Assembly (NCBI RefSeq): GCF_014649695.1
Contig: NZ_BMTN01000010.1
Coordinates: 1-64,000, forward strand
Source: Streptomyces kurssanovii
Lineage (GTDB): Bacteria > Actinomycetota > Actinomycetes > Streptomycetales > Streptomycetaceae
Reading direction: 5' to 3'
Length of the DNA stretch: 64,000 nucleotides
Part shown: one piece after another, positions 33,822-43,533 of the stretch
How the letters are laid out: the number at the start of each line of letters is the position of its first letter
Numbering within the stretch: position 1 is the first letter of the stretch
The notes under the pieces: generated by a model
Told to the model about the DNA's origin: nothing
The model's database searches: none
Seen by the model: the letters and a program-made list of their open reading frames with translations, nothing else
Translations under genes and position numbers: made by a program

Positions 33822-34790
33822 GTGCAGACCCCCCTCGCCTATATCGCCCAGCGCTGGACACCGTCGCCCAAAATCCTGCGGCGCGCCGCGCTCTCAGCCA
33901 TCGTGATGACCGTCGTCATCATCGTCACCGGCGGCGCCGTACGGCTCACCGGCTCCGGCCTCGGCTGCGACACCTGGCCCAAGTGCACGGACGACAGCCT
34001 CTTCGCCACACCTGAGCAGGGCATCCACGGCGCGATCGAGTTCGGCAACCGGATGCTCACGTACGTCCTGTCGGCGGCCGTCGGCTGGGCGATCATCGCG
34101 GTGCGCGCCGTGAAGCCGCGGCGGCGCGGTCTGACGAGGCTGGCCTGGGCACAGTTCTGGATCGTCATGGGGAACGCCGTCATCGGCGGCGTCACGGTGT
34201 GGGCGGGCCTCAACCCGTGGACCGTGGCCGGCCACTTCCTGCTGGCCAACGCGCTGCTCACGGTCGCGACCGTGACGTGGGTGCGCACCCGGGAAGGCGA
34301 CGGCGCGCCGCGTCCGCGGGTTCCGCGGCCGGTCCGCAAGCTGTCCTGGGCGATCGTCGCGGTCTCCGCGGTCCTGATCGCCCTCGGCACCACGGTGACC
34401 GGCTCCGGCAAGCACGCGGGCGACAGCAGCGACGTCCCGCGCATGCCGTGGGACTGGGCCGCCGCCGCGCACGTCCACGCGATCGCCGCGTGGGTGGTCT
34501 GTGCGCTGGCCGTCGCGATGTGGCTCGTCCTGCGCGTGGTCGACGCCCCCGACGACACCCGCGACCGCGCGCGTGACCTGCTGCTGGTGGTGCTGCTGCA
34601 GGGCGTGCTCGGCTACGTCCAGTACTTCACCGGGGTGCCGGAGCTGCTGGTCGGCGCACACATGCTCGGTTCCTCCCTGATGTGGATCGCGGTGCTGAGG
34701 CTCGCGCTGAACCTGCGGGAGCGGGAGGCGCTGCCGATGCCGACCACGACGCCGCGGGACGCGGACGCGGACGCCCTGACCTCGGCCTGA
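33822..34790 (+). CDS. ctaA: Heme A synthase
   Basis: A 322-residue, eight-helix membrane enzyme that oxidises the C8 methyl of heme O to make heme A for the aa3-type cytochrome oxidase. Conserved features: GGAVRLTGSGLGCDTWPKC with the paired cysteines of the first extracellular loop, His residues in EFGNRMLTYV-adjacent IHGAIEFGNR, AGHFLLANALL, and AAHVHAIAAWV plus GAHMLGSSLMW in the second half. The start is GTG 33822, supported by a leaderless -10. It is convergent with the amidohydrolase-like gene; ctaB lies 1.6 kb away on the other strand. Confidence 0.92.
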   Translation: MQTPLAYIAQRWTPSPKILRRAALSAIVMTVVIIVTGGAVRLTGSGLGCDTWPKCTDDSLFATPEQGIHGAIEFGNRMLTYVLSAAVGWAIIAVRAVKPRRRGLTRLAWAQFWIVMGNAVIGGVTVWAGLNPWTVAGHFLLANALLTVATVTWVRTREGDGAPRPRVPRPVRKLSWAIVAVSAVLIALGTTVTGSGKHAGDSSDVPRMPWDWAAAAHVHAIAAWVVCALAVAMWLVLRVVDAPDDTRDRARDLLLVVLLQGVLGYVQYFTGVPELLVGAHMLGSSLMWIAVLRLALNLREREALPMPTTTPRDADADALTSA

Positions 34791-34843
34791 CGCCCCTCCG
34801 CCGGCGCGGGCTTGTCCCCGCCCCGCCGGCGGAGGGGCGTCAG
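34787..34843. terminator. 20-bp perfect palindromic terminator containing both stop codons
   Basis: Bases 34787-34806 are the exact reverse complement of 34824-34843, with a 17-nt loop. The ctaA TGA (34788-34790) is in the left arm and the stop of the leftward amidohydrolase-like gene (complement of 34840-34842) is in the right arm, so one hairpin serves both genes. Confidence 0.85.
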
Positions 34844-35928
34844 GCGGGCAGGCCGTACACCCGCCCCGCGTTCCCCGCCGCCAGCATCGTCGCCACCCGC
34901 TCCGCGTCGCCCCGCGACCACGCGCCGTCCGCGACCCAGCCGCCGAGCACCCGGCCGAGCGCGTCGCGGAACGACCGCGCTCCGACGACATGAAGCTCCG
35001 GCAGGCCCCGCGCGCCGCTGGAGAAGAGGAGCTTGCCGAAGGGCGCCAGTTCGAGGATCTCCGCCAGGACCGCCGCCGCCCTCGCCCCGGTCTGCGCGAG
35101 GGCGGGGCCGAGGTCGGCGTAGACGTGCGGGTACGCGCCGGCGAGCTGCGCGGCGCTGCGGTGGTGGGGGTAGCCGTGCAGCAGGACCAGGTCCGTGCCG
35201 AGGCCCGCGGTCGCCGCGGCGAAGCCGGCGAGCGGCAACGGGTCCCGTACGCCGATGTGCAGCTGCAGCGGCAGGCCGGTGGCGAGGGCGGCCCACAGCA
35301 GGTGCCTCAGCAGGACCGGATCGGTGAGGCCGTCGCCCGCCCGGCGGCCGGCCAGCCAGCGGCCGGCCGCTCCACGCACCTCGCCGGGACCGGGTGGCTC
35401 CGGCCGGTCCGCCAGCCGCCCGGCGGCGACGGTGGTGAAGGCGACGGCCGAGCCGGCCGCCCCGTGGACGGCCTCCGCGAGGTTCGCGAGGAAGGATTCG
35501 ACGGTTCCCGAGGTGTCCGCCACCTGTTCCGCGAGCAGTTCGAGGCGGACGATCTCGCGTGCCTGTGCCGCCCCGGCCGCGGCGAGTTCGGCGGGGCCCG
35601 CGAGGTCCCCGGGCAGGCCGGTGTCCACGAGGTAGGTGGCGATCCCGGTGCCCCGAAGAAGGCGTCTGCCCGCCTCGACCACTCCGAGCTCGCGACGGCG
35701 GGCCAGGTAGTGGGCGGGCGGGCAGTGCGGTTCGAGCCCCAGGAGCGGCGGGCACCAGCGCCGGACCGCGAACCCTGTCTGGGTGTCGAAGAAGGTGGTG
35801 CCGGAGGCCGGCGGGGCTCCGGCGGCGGGGCCCAGGTACGTCTCGAAGGTGCCGAGGCCCAGTTCCGTGCGGAGCACCCCGTGGCAGTACTGGTCGACCA
35901 GACGCACTGAGGAGGCGGCGTCGATCAT
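34840..35928 (-). CDS. Amidohydrolase-like protein (FluG C-terminal type), ligand substitutions
   Basis: A 362-residue TIM-barrel protein resembling Amidohydrolase_2/FluG-type enzymes. Matching elements: VRLVDQYCHGVLRTELG at the N-terminus, LPLQLHIGVRDPLPLAG, VLLHGYPHHRSAAQLAG, YADLGPAL and FGKLLFSSGARGLPELHV. The usual first HxH metal motif is QYCH, with Gln in place of the first His, and the late catalytic Asp region reads FSSGARG rather than a GSD/GTD, so classical metal hydrolysis may be lost or altered. The ATG at 35928 follows GGGAGCTCCC. The substrate is unknown. Confidence 0.72.
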   Translation of the reverse strand: MIDAASSVRLVDQYCHGVLRTELGLGTFETYLGPAAGAPPASGTTFFDTQTGFAVRRWCPPLLGLEPHCPPAHYLARRRELGVVEAGRRLLRGTGIATYLVDTGLPGDLAGPAELAAAGAAQAREIVRLELLAEQVADTSGTVESFLANLAEAVHGAAGSAVAFTTVAAGRLADRPEPPGPGEVRGAAGRWLAGRRAGDGLTDPVLLRHLLWAALATGLPLQLHIGVRDPLPLAGFAAATAGLGTDLVLLHGYPHHRSAAQLAGAYPHVYADLGPALAQTGARAAAVLAEILELAPFGKLLFSSGARGLPELHVVGARSFRDALGRVLGGWVADGAWSRGDAERVATMLAAGNAGRVYGLPA

Positions 35929-35994
35929 CGGGAGCTCCCTGTCTAGGACCGTGCTTCCACAGTCCTAACGGGTGAGCACCGCGTGAGGTGTTGG

Positions 35995-36351
35995 TCAGGC
36001 GTTGGAAGGGCCGCCGACCTGGATGCCGGCCATGCGGCTCCACTCGTACGGGCCGGTGCGGACCTTGGCGGCGAAGTCGCCGTCGAACGACTCGTGCAGC
36101 GTGATCCCGGACTTCTCCGCGGCGCTGACGGCGACGGCGTTGTTCGGTGCCACGAGGTCCCCCCAGGCGCCGTCCTCGCCGACGAGCACGATCCGGGTGC
36201 CCATCTGGCCGATGTAGGCGAGCTGGCCCTCGGCACCGCCGTGCGCGCCCGCGAAGGCCTTGATCTGCTTGGCGAGCTTCGCGGCCTTGCGCTCGGCGCG
36301 GGCGTCGGCGGCCGGCGAGGACGCGGTCTCTTCAACCTTGTTTTCTGCCAT
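35995..36351 (-). CDS. Small conserved Streptomyces protein
   Basis: A 118-residue soluble protein. A charged, alanine-rich helix (ADARAERKAAKLAKQIKAFA) precedes a compact domain: GGAEGQLAYIGQMGTRIVLV, GAWGDLVAPNNAVAVSAAE and EWSRMAGIQVGG. I recognise no named family. It lies between ctaB and the amidohydrolase-like gene on the same strand, 82 bp after ctaB. The ATG at 36351 was chosen because codons upstream overlap a putative ctaB terminator. Confidence 0.7.
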   Translation of the reverse strand: MAENKVEETASSPAADARAERKAAKLAKQIKAFAGAHGGAEGQLAYIGQMGTRIVLVGEDGAWGDLVAPNNAVAVSAAEKSGITLHESFDGDFAAKVRTGPYEWSRMAGIQVGGPSNA

Positions 36352-36385
36352 GAACCGCATGCTACTCGCGGGTAGATCGACTGGC

Positions 36386-36435
36386 GACGGCAGAACCGAG
36401 TGGCCTCGGCCACCTTGCGCGCGGCGGCTGCCGTC
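36386..36435 (-). terminator. Nested hairpin at the end of ctaB
   Basis: GACGGCAG (36386-36393) pairs with CTGCCGTC (36428-36435), and within it GTGGCC/GGCCAC (36400-36413) forms an inner stem. It overlaps the ctaB stop and probably terminates or attenuates that transcript before the gene at 35995. Confidence 0.45.
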
Positions 36436-37381
36436 AGCGCAGGAAGGGGTCCACCGCGACGGCCACGAACAGCAGGGACACATAGGTGATGGACCAGTGG
36501 AAGAGGCGCATCTCCTTGAGCTTGCCGCCGGTCTCGCCCGCCTTGGCCCTGCTCTGCAGCGCGTGCGCCTCCCACAGCCACCAGCCGCCGGAGACGAGCG
36601 CGACCGCGGTGTAGAACCAGCCGGTGTAGCCGAGGGGGGTCAGCAGCAGCGAGACGGCGACCATCACCCAGCTGTAGAGGACGATCTGCCGGGCGACGAC
36701 CTTGTTGCCCGCGACGACCGGGAGCATCGGCACGCCGACCCTCGCGTAGTCGTCCTTCACCTTCATCGACAGCGGCCAGTAGTGCGGCGGCGTCCAGAAG
36801 AAGATGACGAGGAAGAGGACGACGGCGGCCCACGACATCGAGTTGGTGACGGAGGACCAGCCGATCAGGACCGGCATGCAGCCGGCGATGCCGCCCCAGA
36901 CGATGTTCTGCGCGGTGCGGCGCTTGAGGATCATCGTGTAGACGACGACGTAGAAGAGCAGCGCTCCGAGCGACAGGGCGGCCGACAGCCAGTTGACCAG
37001 CAGCCCGAACCAGAGCGTGGAGACCACGGCGAGGGTCAGACCGAAGACGAGACCTTCGCGCGGGGACACCATGCCGGTGACGAGCGGCCGCTGCGAGGTG
37101 CGGTCCATCAGGGCATCGATGTCGCGGTCGATGTACATGTTGAGCGCGTTGGCGCCACCGGCGGACAGGTACCCGCCGAGGCACGTGACGAGCACGAGCC
37201 ACAGGTCGGGAACGCCCTGCTCGGCGAGGAACATCACCGGAACCGTGGTGATCAGCAGCAGCTCGATGATCCGCGGCTTGGTCAGTGCCACGAACGCCTT
37301 GGCGCGGGCCCCGAACGGCCGATGGCCCCCCGGGCCGGTAGCCAAGACGACCCCCGCGGGTCGGGACTCGACGGCCGTCAC
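36434..37381 (-). CDS. ctaB: Protoheme IX farnesyltransferase (heme O synthase)
   Basis: A 315-residue UbiA-family prenyltransferase with about nine transmembrane helices. It attaches farnesyl to protoheme to make heme O, the substrate of CtaA. The two Asp-rich motifs are [15 protein letters not shown] and [13 protein letters not shown], with [12 protein letters not shown] between. The start is taken as GTG 37381; GTG 37387 two codons earlier is equally possible. It is divergent from tkt. A TAGAGT hexamer at 37492-37487 is a candidate -10 with a leader of about 100 nt. Confidence 0.93.
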   Translation of the reverse strand: MTAVESRPAGVVLATGPGGHRPFGARAKAFVALTKPRIIELLLITTVPVMFLAEQGVPDLWLVLVTCLGGYLSAGGANALNMYIDRDIDALMDRTSQRPLVTGMVSPREGLVFGLTLAVVSTLWFGLLVNWLSAALSLGALLFYVVVYTMILKRRTAQNIVWGGIAGCMPVLIGWSSVTNSMSWAAVVLFLVIFFWTPPHYWPLSMKVKDDYARVGVPMLPVVAGNKVVARQIVLYSWVMVAVSLLLTPLGYTGWFYTAVALVSGGWWLWEAHALQSRAKAGETGGKLKEMRLFHWSITYVSLLFVAVAVDPFLR

Positions 37382-37727
37382 GCACACCCCTGACAGAGAA
37401 ATCCCAGCAAGTCTCCAGGAGTGCCTCCCACGCCCGAAGGGCGGTGGTCGGAGTGAAGACCCGGTAAGACTTGCGCGTACCACGCCACTCTAGACGCTGC
37501 CCGTACGCCGATCTTCGCGGGGGTCGACTCGTGTTGAGCGCCGGCGCGACGCCGGGCGTATACATCGCCGACAGGCGGGGAACACCTGGTGCCCGCACCC
37601 TGGCAGTGTCCAATGGGAAAGACGCGTGACCGAAAAGGTGCGCGTTGCTGCGAGGGTAGGCTCGACAGCGCCCGGTACACGCCTCAGTCACCGGGATTCG
37701 ACATGTGGAGAGGAGCCCTGACTCAGG
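37382..37727. other. Divergent promoter region ctaB / tkt
   Basis: A 346-bp noncoding region. It holds candidate -10 hexamers for each side (TAGAGT on the minus strand at 37492-37487 for ctaB, TAGGCT at 37657-37662 for tkt). I see no convincing -35 for either, and no other structure beyond GC-rich sequence. Confidence 0.5.
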
Positions 37728-39815
37728 GTGAGCACCAAGCCGACCACCACAGACCTCGAGTGGACCGCGTTGGACCAGCGGGCAGTCGACACCGTCCGCG
37801 TCCTGGCCATGGATTCCGTACAGAAGGTCGGCAACGGCCATCCGGGTACGGCCATGAGCCTGGCCCCCGCCGCGTACGTGCTCTTCCAGAAGCTGATGCG
37901 GCACGACCCCGCGGACGCCGACTGGACCGGCCGTGACCGGTTCGTCCTGTCCGCCGGCCACTCGTCGCTGACGCTCTACATCCAGCTCTACCTGGCGGGC
38001 TACGGCCTGGAGCTGGACGATCTGAAGGCGTTCCGCACCTGGGGCTCGAAGACCCCCGGCCACCCGGAGTACGGGCACACCACGGGCGTCGAGACGACGA
38101 CGGGGCCGCTCGGCCAGGGTGTCGCCAACGCCGTGGGCATGGCCATGGCCGCCCGCTACGAGCGCGGCCTGTTCGACCCGGACGCCGAGCCCGGCACGTC
38201 CCCCTTCGACCACACGGTCTGGTGCATCGCCGGCGACGGCTGCCTCCAGGAGGGCATCTCGGCCGAGGCCTCCTCGCTGGCCGGCCACCAGAAGCTCGGC
38301 AATCTGGTCCTGCTGTGGGACGACAACCACATCTCGATCGAGGGCGACACGGAGACGGCCGTCTCCGAGGACACCCTCCAGCGCTACGAGGCGTACGGCT
38401 GGCACGTCCAGCGCGTCCAGCAGCTGGAGAACGGCGACCTCGACCCGGTCGGCCTCTACAACGCCCTGAAGGCCGCGCAGGCCGAGACCGAGCGCCCCTC
38501 GTTCATCGCGGCCCGCTCGATCATCGCCTGGCCCGCCCCGCACGCCCAGAACACCGAGGCCGCGCACGGCTCGGCGCTGGGCGCCGAGGAGGTCGCGGCC
38601 ACCAAGCGCGTCCTGGGCTTCGACCCGGAGCAGAGCTTCGAGGTCTCCGACGAGGTTCTCGGGCACACCCGTGGCGCCCTCGACCGCGGCCGCGAGGCCC
38701 GCGGCGAGTGGGAGAAGACGTTCGCCGCGTGGCGTACGGCCAACCCGGAGCGAGCCGCCGAGTTCGACCGGATCCGTTCGGGCGAGCTTCCCGAGGGCTG
38801 GGAGGACGCGCTGCCGGAGTTCGAGACCGGCAAGGGCGTCGCCACCCGTGCCGCGTCCGGCAAGGTGCTCCAGGCGCTCGGCGCGGTCGTGCCCGAGCTG
38901 TGGGGCGGCTCCGCCGACCTGGCCGGCTCGAACAACACGACGATCGACAAGACCTCGTCGTTCCTCCCCGCGGGCAACCCGCTGCCGGAGGCCGACCCGT
39001 ACGGCCGGACGATCCACTTCGGCATCCGCGAGCACGCGATGGCCGCGGTCATGAACGGCATCGCCCTGCACGGCAACACCCGCGTCTACGGCGGCACCTT
39101 CCTGGTGTTCTCCGACTACATGCGCAACGCCGTACGGCTCTCCGCCCTGATGCACCTGCCGGTCACCTACGTGTGGACGCACGACTCGATCGGCCTCGGC
39201 GAGGACGGCCCGACCCACCAGCCGGTGGAGCACCTGGCCTCGCTGCGCGCCATCCCGGGCCTGAACATCGTGCGCCCGGCCGACGCCAACGAGACCGCGA
39301 TCGCCTGGCGCGAGATCCTCAAGCGGTACACCAAGGAGTTCGGCAAGGGCGCCCCGCACGGCCTCGCGCTGACCCGCCAGGGTGTGCCGGCCTACGAGTG
39401 GAACGAGGACGCGGCCAAGGGCGGCTACGTGCTCTTCGAGGCAGAGGGCGGCGACGCCCAGGTGGTGCTGATCGGCACCGGCTCCGAGGTCCAGCTGGCC
39501 GTCGGCGCCCGCGAGCAGCTCCAGGCGGCCGGCATCCCGGCCCGCGTGGTCTCGATGCCCTCGGTCGAGTGGTTCGAGCAGCAGGACCAGGGGTACCGGG
39601 ACTCGGTGCTTCCCCCGTCGCTCAAGGCGCGAGTCGCGGTCGAGGCCGGCATCGGTCTGACCTGGCACCGTTACGTCGGTGACGCCGGACGCATCGTCTC
39701 GCTGGAGCACTTCGGCGCTTCCGCGGACGGCAAGGTCCTCTTCCGCGAGTTCGGTTTCACCGCCGAGGCCGTGGCCGCCGCAGCGCGGGAATCGATCGAA
39801 GCCGCCGCGCGCTGA
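37728..39815 (+). CDS. tkt: Transketolase
   Basis: A 695-residue thiamine-diphosphate enzyme that moves two-carbon units in the non-oxidative pentose phosphate pathway. The TPP/Mg motif is GDGCLQEGISAEASSLAG through LVLLWDDNHISI; other hallmarks are GHPGTAMSLAP, GPLGQGVANAVGMAMA, HFGIREHAMAAVMNG and THDSIGLGEDGPTHQPVEH. The start is GTG 37728, with GAGAGGAG about 15 nt upstream. It is the first gene of tkt-tal-zwf-opcA-pgl. Confidence 0.96.
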   Translation: MSTKPTTTDLEWTALDQRAVDTVRVLAMDSVQKVGNGHPGTAMSLAPAAYVLFQKLMRHDPADADWTGRDRFVLSAGHSSLTLYIQLYLAGYGLELDDLKAFRTWGSKTPGHPEYGHTTGVETTTGPLGQGVANAVGMAMAARYERGLFDPDAEPGTSPFDHTVWCIAGDGCLQEGISAEASSLAGHQKLGNLVLLWDDNHISIEGDTETAVSEDTLQRYEAYGWHVQRVQQLENGDLDPVGLYNALKAAQAETERPSFIAARSIIAWPAPHAQNTEAAHGSALGAEEVAATKRVLGFDPEQSFEVSDEVLGHTRGALDRGREARGEWEKTFAAWRTANPERAAEFDRIRSGELPEGWEDALPEFETGKGVATRAASGKVLQALGAVVPELWGGSADLAGSNNTTIDKTSSFLPAGNPLPEADPYGRTIHFGIREHAMAAVMNGIALHGNTRVYGGTFLVFSDYMRNAVRLSALMHLPVTYVWTHDSIGLGEDGPTHQPVEHLASLRAIPGLNIVRPADANETAIAWREILKRYTKEFGKGAPHGLALTRQGVPAYEWNEDAAKGGYVLFEAEGGDAQVVLIGTGSEVQLAVGAREQLQAAGIPARVVSMPSVEWFEQQDQGYRDSVLPPSLKARVAVEAGIGLTWHRYVGDAGRIVSLEHFGASADGKVLFREFGFTAEAVAAAARESIEAAAR

Positions 39816-39848
39816 CGCCGGTATACGACAAGTAGGAGATGCAATCTC

Positions 39849-40967
39849 ATGACAGACGCACTCAAGCGCCTCTCCGACGAAGGCGTCGCGATCTGGCTGG
39901 ACGACCTGTCCCGCACCCGGATCACCTCCGGCAACCTCGCCGAGCTGATCGACCAGCAGCACGTCGTGGGTGTCACGACCAACCCGTCGATCTTCCAGAA
40001 GGCCATCTCGGACGGCCACGGCTACGACCAGCAGCTGGAGGACCTCGCCGCCCGCAAGGTGACCGTCGAGGAAGCCATCCGCATGATCACGACGGCGGAC
40101 GTGCGTGACGCCGCCGACGTGCTGCGCCCCGTGTTCGACTCGACGGGCGGCCAGGACGGCCGGGTCTCCATCGAGGTCGACCCGCGTCTCGCGCACAGCA
40201 CCAAGGCGACCATCGCGGAGGCCAAGCAGCTCGCCTGGCTGGTGGACCGTCCGAACACCTTCATCAAGATCCCCGCCACCAAGGCGGGTCTGCCGGCTAT
40301 CACCGAGGTCATCGGCCTCGGCATCAGCGTCAACGTCACGCTGATCTTCTCGCTGGAGCGCTACCGCGAGGTCATGGACGCCTACCTGGCCGGTCTGGAG
40401 AAGGCGAAGGCCGCGGGCCTGGACCTGTCCAAGATCCGCTCGGTGGCCTCGTTCTTCGTGTCCCGCGTGGACACCGAGATCGACAAGCGGCTGGACGCGC
40501 TGGGCACCCCGGAGGCCAAGGAGGCCCGTGGCAAGGCGGCCCTGGCCAACGCCCGGCTCGCCTACGAGGCGTACGAGGAGGTCTTCTCCTCCGACCGCTG
40601 GGCCGCCCTCGACAAGGCGCAGGCCAACAAGCAGCGCCCGCTGTGGGCCTCGACCGGCGTCAAGGACAAGGCGTACAAGGACACCCTGTACGTGGACGAG
40701 CTGGTCGCCCCCGGCACCGTCAACACCATGCCGGAAGCGACGTTGAACGCGACCGGCGACCACGGGCAGATCACGGGCGACACCGTCCGTGGCACCTACG
40801 AGCAGGCCCGCGCGGAGCTCGAGGCCGTGGAGAAGCTCGGGATCTCCTACGACGAGGTCGTCCAGCAGCTCGAGGACGAGGGCGTCGAGAAGTTCGAAGC
40901 GTCCTGGACCGACCTGCTCAAGTCGACCGAGGCCGAGCTCAAGCGCCTCGCACCCTCGGAGGGCTGA
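39849..40967 (+). CDS. tal: Transaldolase
   Basis: A 372-residue TIM-barrel transaldolase of the actinobacterial Tal type. The Schiff-base lysine is in [16 protein letters not shown]; the N-terminal [16 protein letters not shown] and the later [13 protein letters not shown] are also typical. It transfers dihydroxyacetone units between sugar phosphates. It follows tkt by 33 bp, with TAGGAG upstream of the ATG, and shares that transcript. Confidence 0.96.
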   Translation: MTDALKRLSDEGVAIWLDDLSRTRITSGNLAELIDQQHVVGVTTNPSIFQKAISDGHGYDQQLEDLAARKVTVEEAIRMITTADVRDAADVLRPVFDSTGGQDGRVSIEVDPRLAHSTKATIAEAKQLAWLVDRPNTFIKIPATKAGLPAITEVIGLGISVNVTLIFSLERYREVMDAYLAGLEKAKAAGLDLSKIRSVASFFVSRVDTEIDKRLDALGTPEAKEARGKAALANARLAYEAYEEVFSSDRWAALDKAQANKQRPLWASTGVKDKAYKDTLYVDELVAPGTVNTMPEATLNATGDHGQITGDTVRGTYEQARAELEAVEKLGISYDEVVQQLEDEGVEKFEASWTDLLKSTEAELKRLAPSEG

Positions 40968-40972
40968 GCGAC

Positions 40973-42505
40973 TTGTCCGGTATTGGCGGAGCCAACCCGC
41001 TCCGTGATGCTGCAGACCGACGGCTCCCGCGCATCGCGGGGCCGTCGGGCCTGGTCATCTTCGGCGTCACGGGCGACCTTTCGCGCAAGAAGCTGATGCC
41101 AGCCGTCTACGACCTCGCGAACCGGGGGCTGCTGCCGCCGGGCTTCTCGCTCATCGGCTTCGCCCGTCGCGAGTGGGCCCACGAGGACTTCGCGCAGGAG
41201 GTCCACGACGCGGTCGAGCAGCACGCGCGCACGCCGTTCCGTGAGGAGGTCTGGCAGCAGCTCATCCAGGGGATGCGGTTCGTCCAGGGCACCTTCGACG
41301 ACGACGACGCGTTCGAGCAGCTCAGGTCCACCATCGAGGACCTCGACAAGGTGCAGGGCACCGGTGGCAACTTCGCGTTCTACCTCTCCGTGCCGCCGAA
41401 GTTCTTCCCCAAGGTCGTCCAGCAGCTGAAGAAGCACGGGCTGGCGGACCAGAAGGAGGGTTCCTGGCGGCGCGCGGTCATCGAGAAGCCGTTCGGCCAC
41501 GACCTGGTCTCCGCCAAGGAGCTCAACCAGGTGGTGCACGAGGTCTTTCCGCCGAACGAGGTCTTCCGCATCGACCACTACCTGGGCAAGGAGACCGTCC
41601 AGAACATCCTGGCGCTGCGGTTCGCCAACACGCTCTTCGAGCCCATATGGAACCGGTCGTACGTCGACCATGTGCAGATCACGATGGCCGAGGACATCGG
41701 CATCGGCGGCCGGGCCGGCTACTACGACGGCATCGGCGCCGCGCGTGACGTGATCCAGAACCACCTCCTCCAGCTGCTGGCGCTGACCGCGATGGAGGAG
41801 CCGGCCTCCTTCGACGCGGACGCCCTCGCGGCCGAGAAGACCAAGGTCCTCGGCGCGGTGAAGCTCCCCAAGGACCTGGCGAAGAACACGGTCCGCGCGC
41901 AGTACACCGCGGGCTGGCAGGGTGGCGAGAAGGCCGTCGGCTATCTCCAGGAAGACGGTATCGACCCCAGGTCGAAGACCGACACGTACGCCGCGATCAA
42001 GCTGGAGATCGACAACCGCAGGTGGGCGGGCGTGCCCTTCTACCTGCGCACCGGCAAGCGGCTCGGCCGGCGTGTCACCGAGATCGCCGTCGTCTTCCAG
42101 CGCGCCCCGCACTCCCCGTTCGACTCCACGGCGACCGAGGAGCTCGGACACAACGCCCTGGTCATCCGCGTCCAGCCGGACGAGGGCGTGACGATGCGGT
42201 TCGGCTCCAAGGTGCCGGGCACCTCGATGGAGGTCCGGGACGTCTCGATGGACTTCGCGTACGGCGAGTCGTTCACCGAGTCCAGCCCCGAGGCCTACGA
42301 GCGCCTCATCCTCGACGTGCTGCTCGGCGACTCCAACCTCTTCCCGCGGGTGGAGGAGGTCGAGCTGTCCTGGAAGATCCTCGACCCGATCGAGCAGTTC
42401 TGGGACGCGAACGGCAAGCCGGCCCGGTACACGGCCGGCACCTGGGGGCCGGACGAGGCGGACGAAATGCTCGCACGAGACGGACGGAGCTGGCGTCGGC
42501 CATGA
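40973..42505 (+). CDS. zwf: Glucose-6-phosphate dehydrogenase
   Basis: A 510-residue enzyme making 6-phosphogluconolactone and NADPH. The nucleotide-binding motif is VIFGVTGDLSRKKLMPA; the catalytic, substrate-binding stretch is FRIDHYLGKETVQNI. The start is the rare TTG at 40973, the only candidate compatible with the conserved N-terminus (SGIGGANPLRDAADRRLP); GGAGGG lies about 11 bp upstream. It follows tal by 5 bp and its stop overlaps opcA. Confidence 0.96.
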   Translation: MSGIGGANPLRDAADRRLPRIAGPSGLVIFGVTGDLSRKKLMPAVYDLANRGLLPPGFSLIGFARREWAHEDFAQEVHDAVEQHARTPFREEVWQQLIQGMRFVQGTFDDDDAFEQLRSTIEDLDKVQGTGGNFAFYLSVPPKFFPKVVQQLKKHGLADQKEGSWRRAVIEKPFGHDLVSAKELNQVVHEVFPPNEVFRIDHYLGKETVQNILALRFANTLFEPIWNRSYVDHVQITMAEDIGIGGRAGYYDGIGAARDVIQNHLLQLLALTAMEEPASFDADALAAEKTKVLGAVKLPKDLAKNTVRAQYTAGWQGGEKAVGYLQEDGIDPRSKTDTYAAIKLEIDNRRWAGVPFYLRTGKRLGRRVTEIAVVFQRAPHSPFDSTATEELGHNALVIRVQPDEGVTMRFGSKVPGTSMEVRDVSMDFAYGESFTESSPEAYERLILDVLLGDSNLFPRVEEVELSWKILDPIEQFWDANGKPARYTAGTWGPDEADEMLARDGRSWRRP

Positions 42506-43533
42506 AGATCGACCTTACGGACACCACGGCCAGCAAGATCAACAAGGCGCTGGTGCAGGGCCGCCGAGCGATCGGCACCCCGGCCGTCGGCATGGTCCTC
42601 ACCCTGGTCATCGTGACCGATGAGGAGAACGCCTACGACGCACTGAAGGCCGCCAACGAGGCGTCCCGCGAGCACCCTTCGCGCACCCTCGTGGTCATCA
42701 AGCGGGTCTCACGCTCCCCGCGTGACCGTGCGAAGGCCAGGCTCGACGCCGAGGTGCGGGTGGGCGCGGACGCGGGCACCGGCGAGACGGTCGTGCTGCG
42801 CCTGTACGGCGAGATCGTCGACCACGCCCAGTCGGTGGTGCTCCCCCTGCTTCTGCCGGACGCCCCCGTGGTCGTCTGGTGGCCGGTCAGCGCGCCGACC
42901 GACCCGGCCAACGACCCGCTGGGATCGCTCGCCCAGCGCAGGGTGACCGACACCTACGCCGCCGAGCAGCCGGTGCGTGAGCTCGCGGCCCGCGCCGAGG
43001 CCTACACCCCAGGCGACACCGACCTGTCCTGGACCCGGATCACGCCGTGGCGCTCGATGCTCGCGGCGGCGCTGGACCAGGTCACCTGCAAGGTCACCTC
43101 CGTCGAGGTGGAGGGCGAGGAGTTCAACCCGAGCTGCGAGCTGCTCGCGATGTGGCTCGCGGACCGGCTGCACGTGCCGGTGAAGCGCTCCTCGTCGGCC
43201 GGGCCAGGCCTCACCTCCGTGCGGCTGGAGTCCGACTGTGGACCGATCGTGCTGGACCGGCCCGACGGATCGCTCGCCACGCTGTCCATCGAGGGGCAGC
43301 CGGACCGTGCGGTCGCGCTCAAGCGGCGCGAGACGGCCGAGCTGATCGCGGAGGAACTGCGCCGGCTCGACCCGGACGACACCTACTCGTCGGCGCTGCG
43401 GTACGGGGTGGAGCGCCTCGGCGGGGCCACACCGGCCGCGGCGGAGTCCGCTGGGGCTTCGGCCCCGGCCGGGAAGAAGGCCGCGCCGGCGGCCAAGAGG
43501 ACCACTCCCGCGAAGAAGGCGGCAGCCCAGTGA
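42502..43533 (+). CDS. opcA: Glucose-6-phosphate dehydrogenase assembly protein OpcA
   Basis: A 343-residue protein required for full Zwf activity in actinobacteria and cyanobacteria. The N-terminus KIDLTDTTASKINKALV, the central APVVVWWPVSAPTDPANDPL and WTRITPWRSMLAAALDQ match the family. The C-terminal tail (about residues 310-343) is Ala/Lys/Pro-rich and likely disordered. ATGA overlap with zwf and GTGA overlap with pgl couple all three. Confidence 0.93.
   Translation: MKIDLTDTTASKINKALVQGRRAIGTPAVGMVLTLVIVTDEENAYDALKAANEASREHPSRTLVVIKRVSRSPRDRAKARLDAEVRVGADAGTGETVVLRLYGEIVDHAQSVVLPLLLPDAPVVVWWPVSAPTDPANDPLGSLAQRRVTDTYAAEQPVRELAARAEAYTPGDTDLSWTRITPWRSMLAAALDQVTCKVTSVEVEGEEFNPSCELLAMWLADRLHVPVKRSSSAGPGLTSVRLESDCGPIVLDRPDGSLATLSIEGQPDRAVALKRRETAELIAEELRRLDPDDTYSSALRYGVERLGGATPAAAESAGASAPAGKKAAPAAKRTTPAKKAAAQ

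Noticed and set aside
35943-40763. A 1606-residue open frame on the minus strand across the ctaB-tkt-tal region
   Set aside because: It lies antisense to tkt and tal, runs through ctaB in another frame, and its sequence is the arginine/valine/glycine-rich shadow expected in very GC-rich DNA. The genes on the other strand have clear family signatures.
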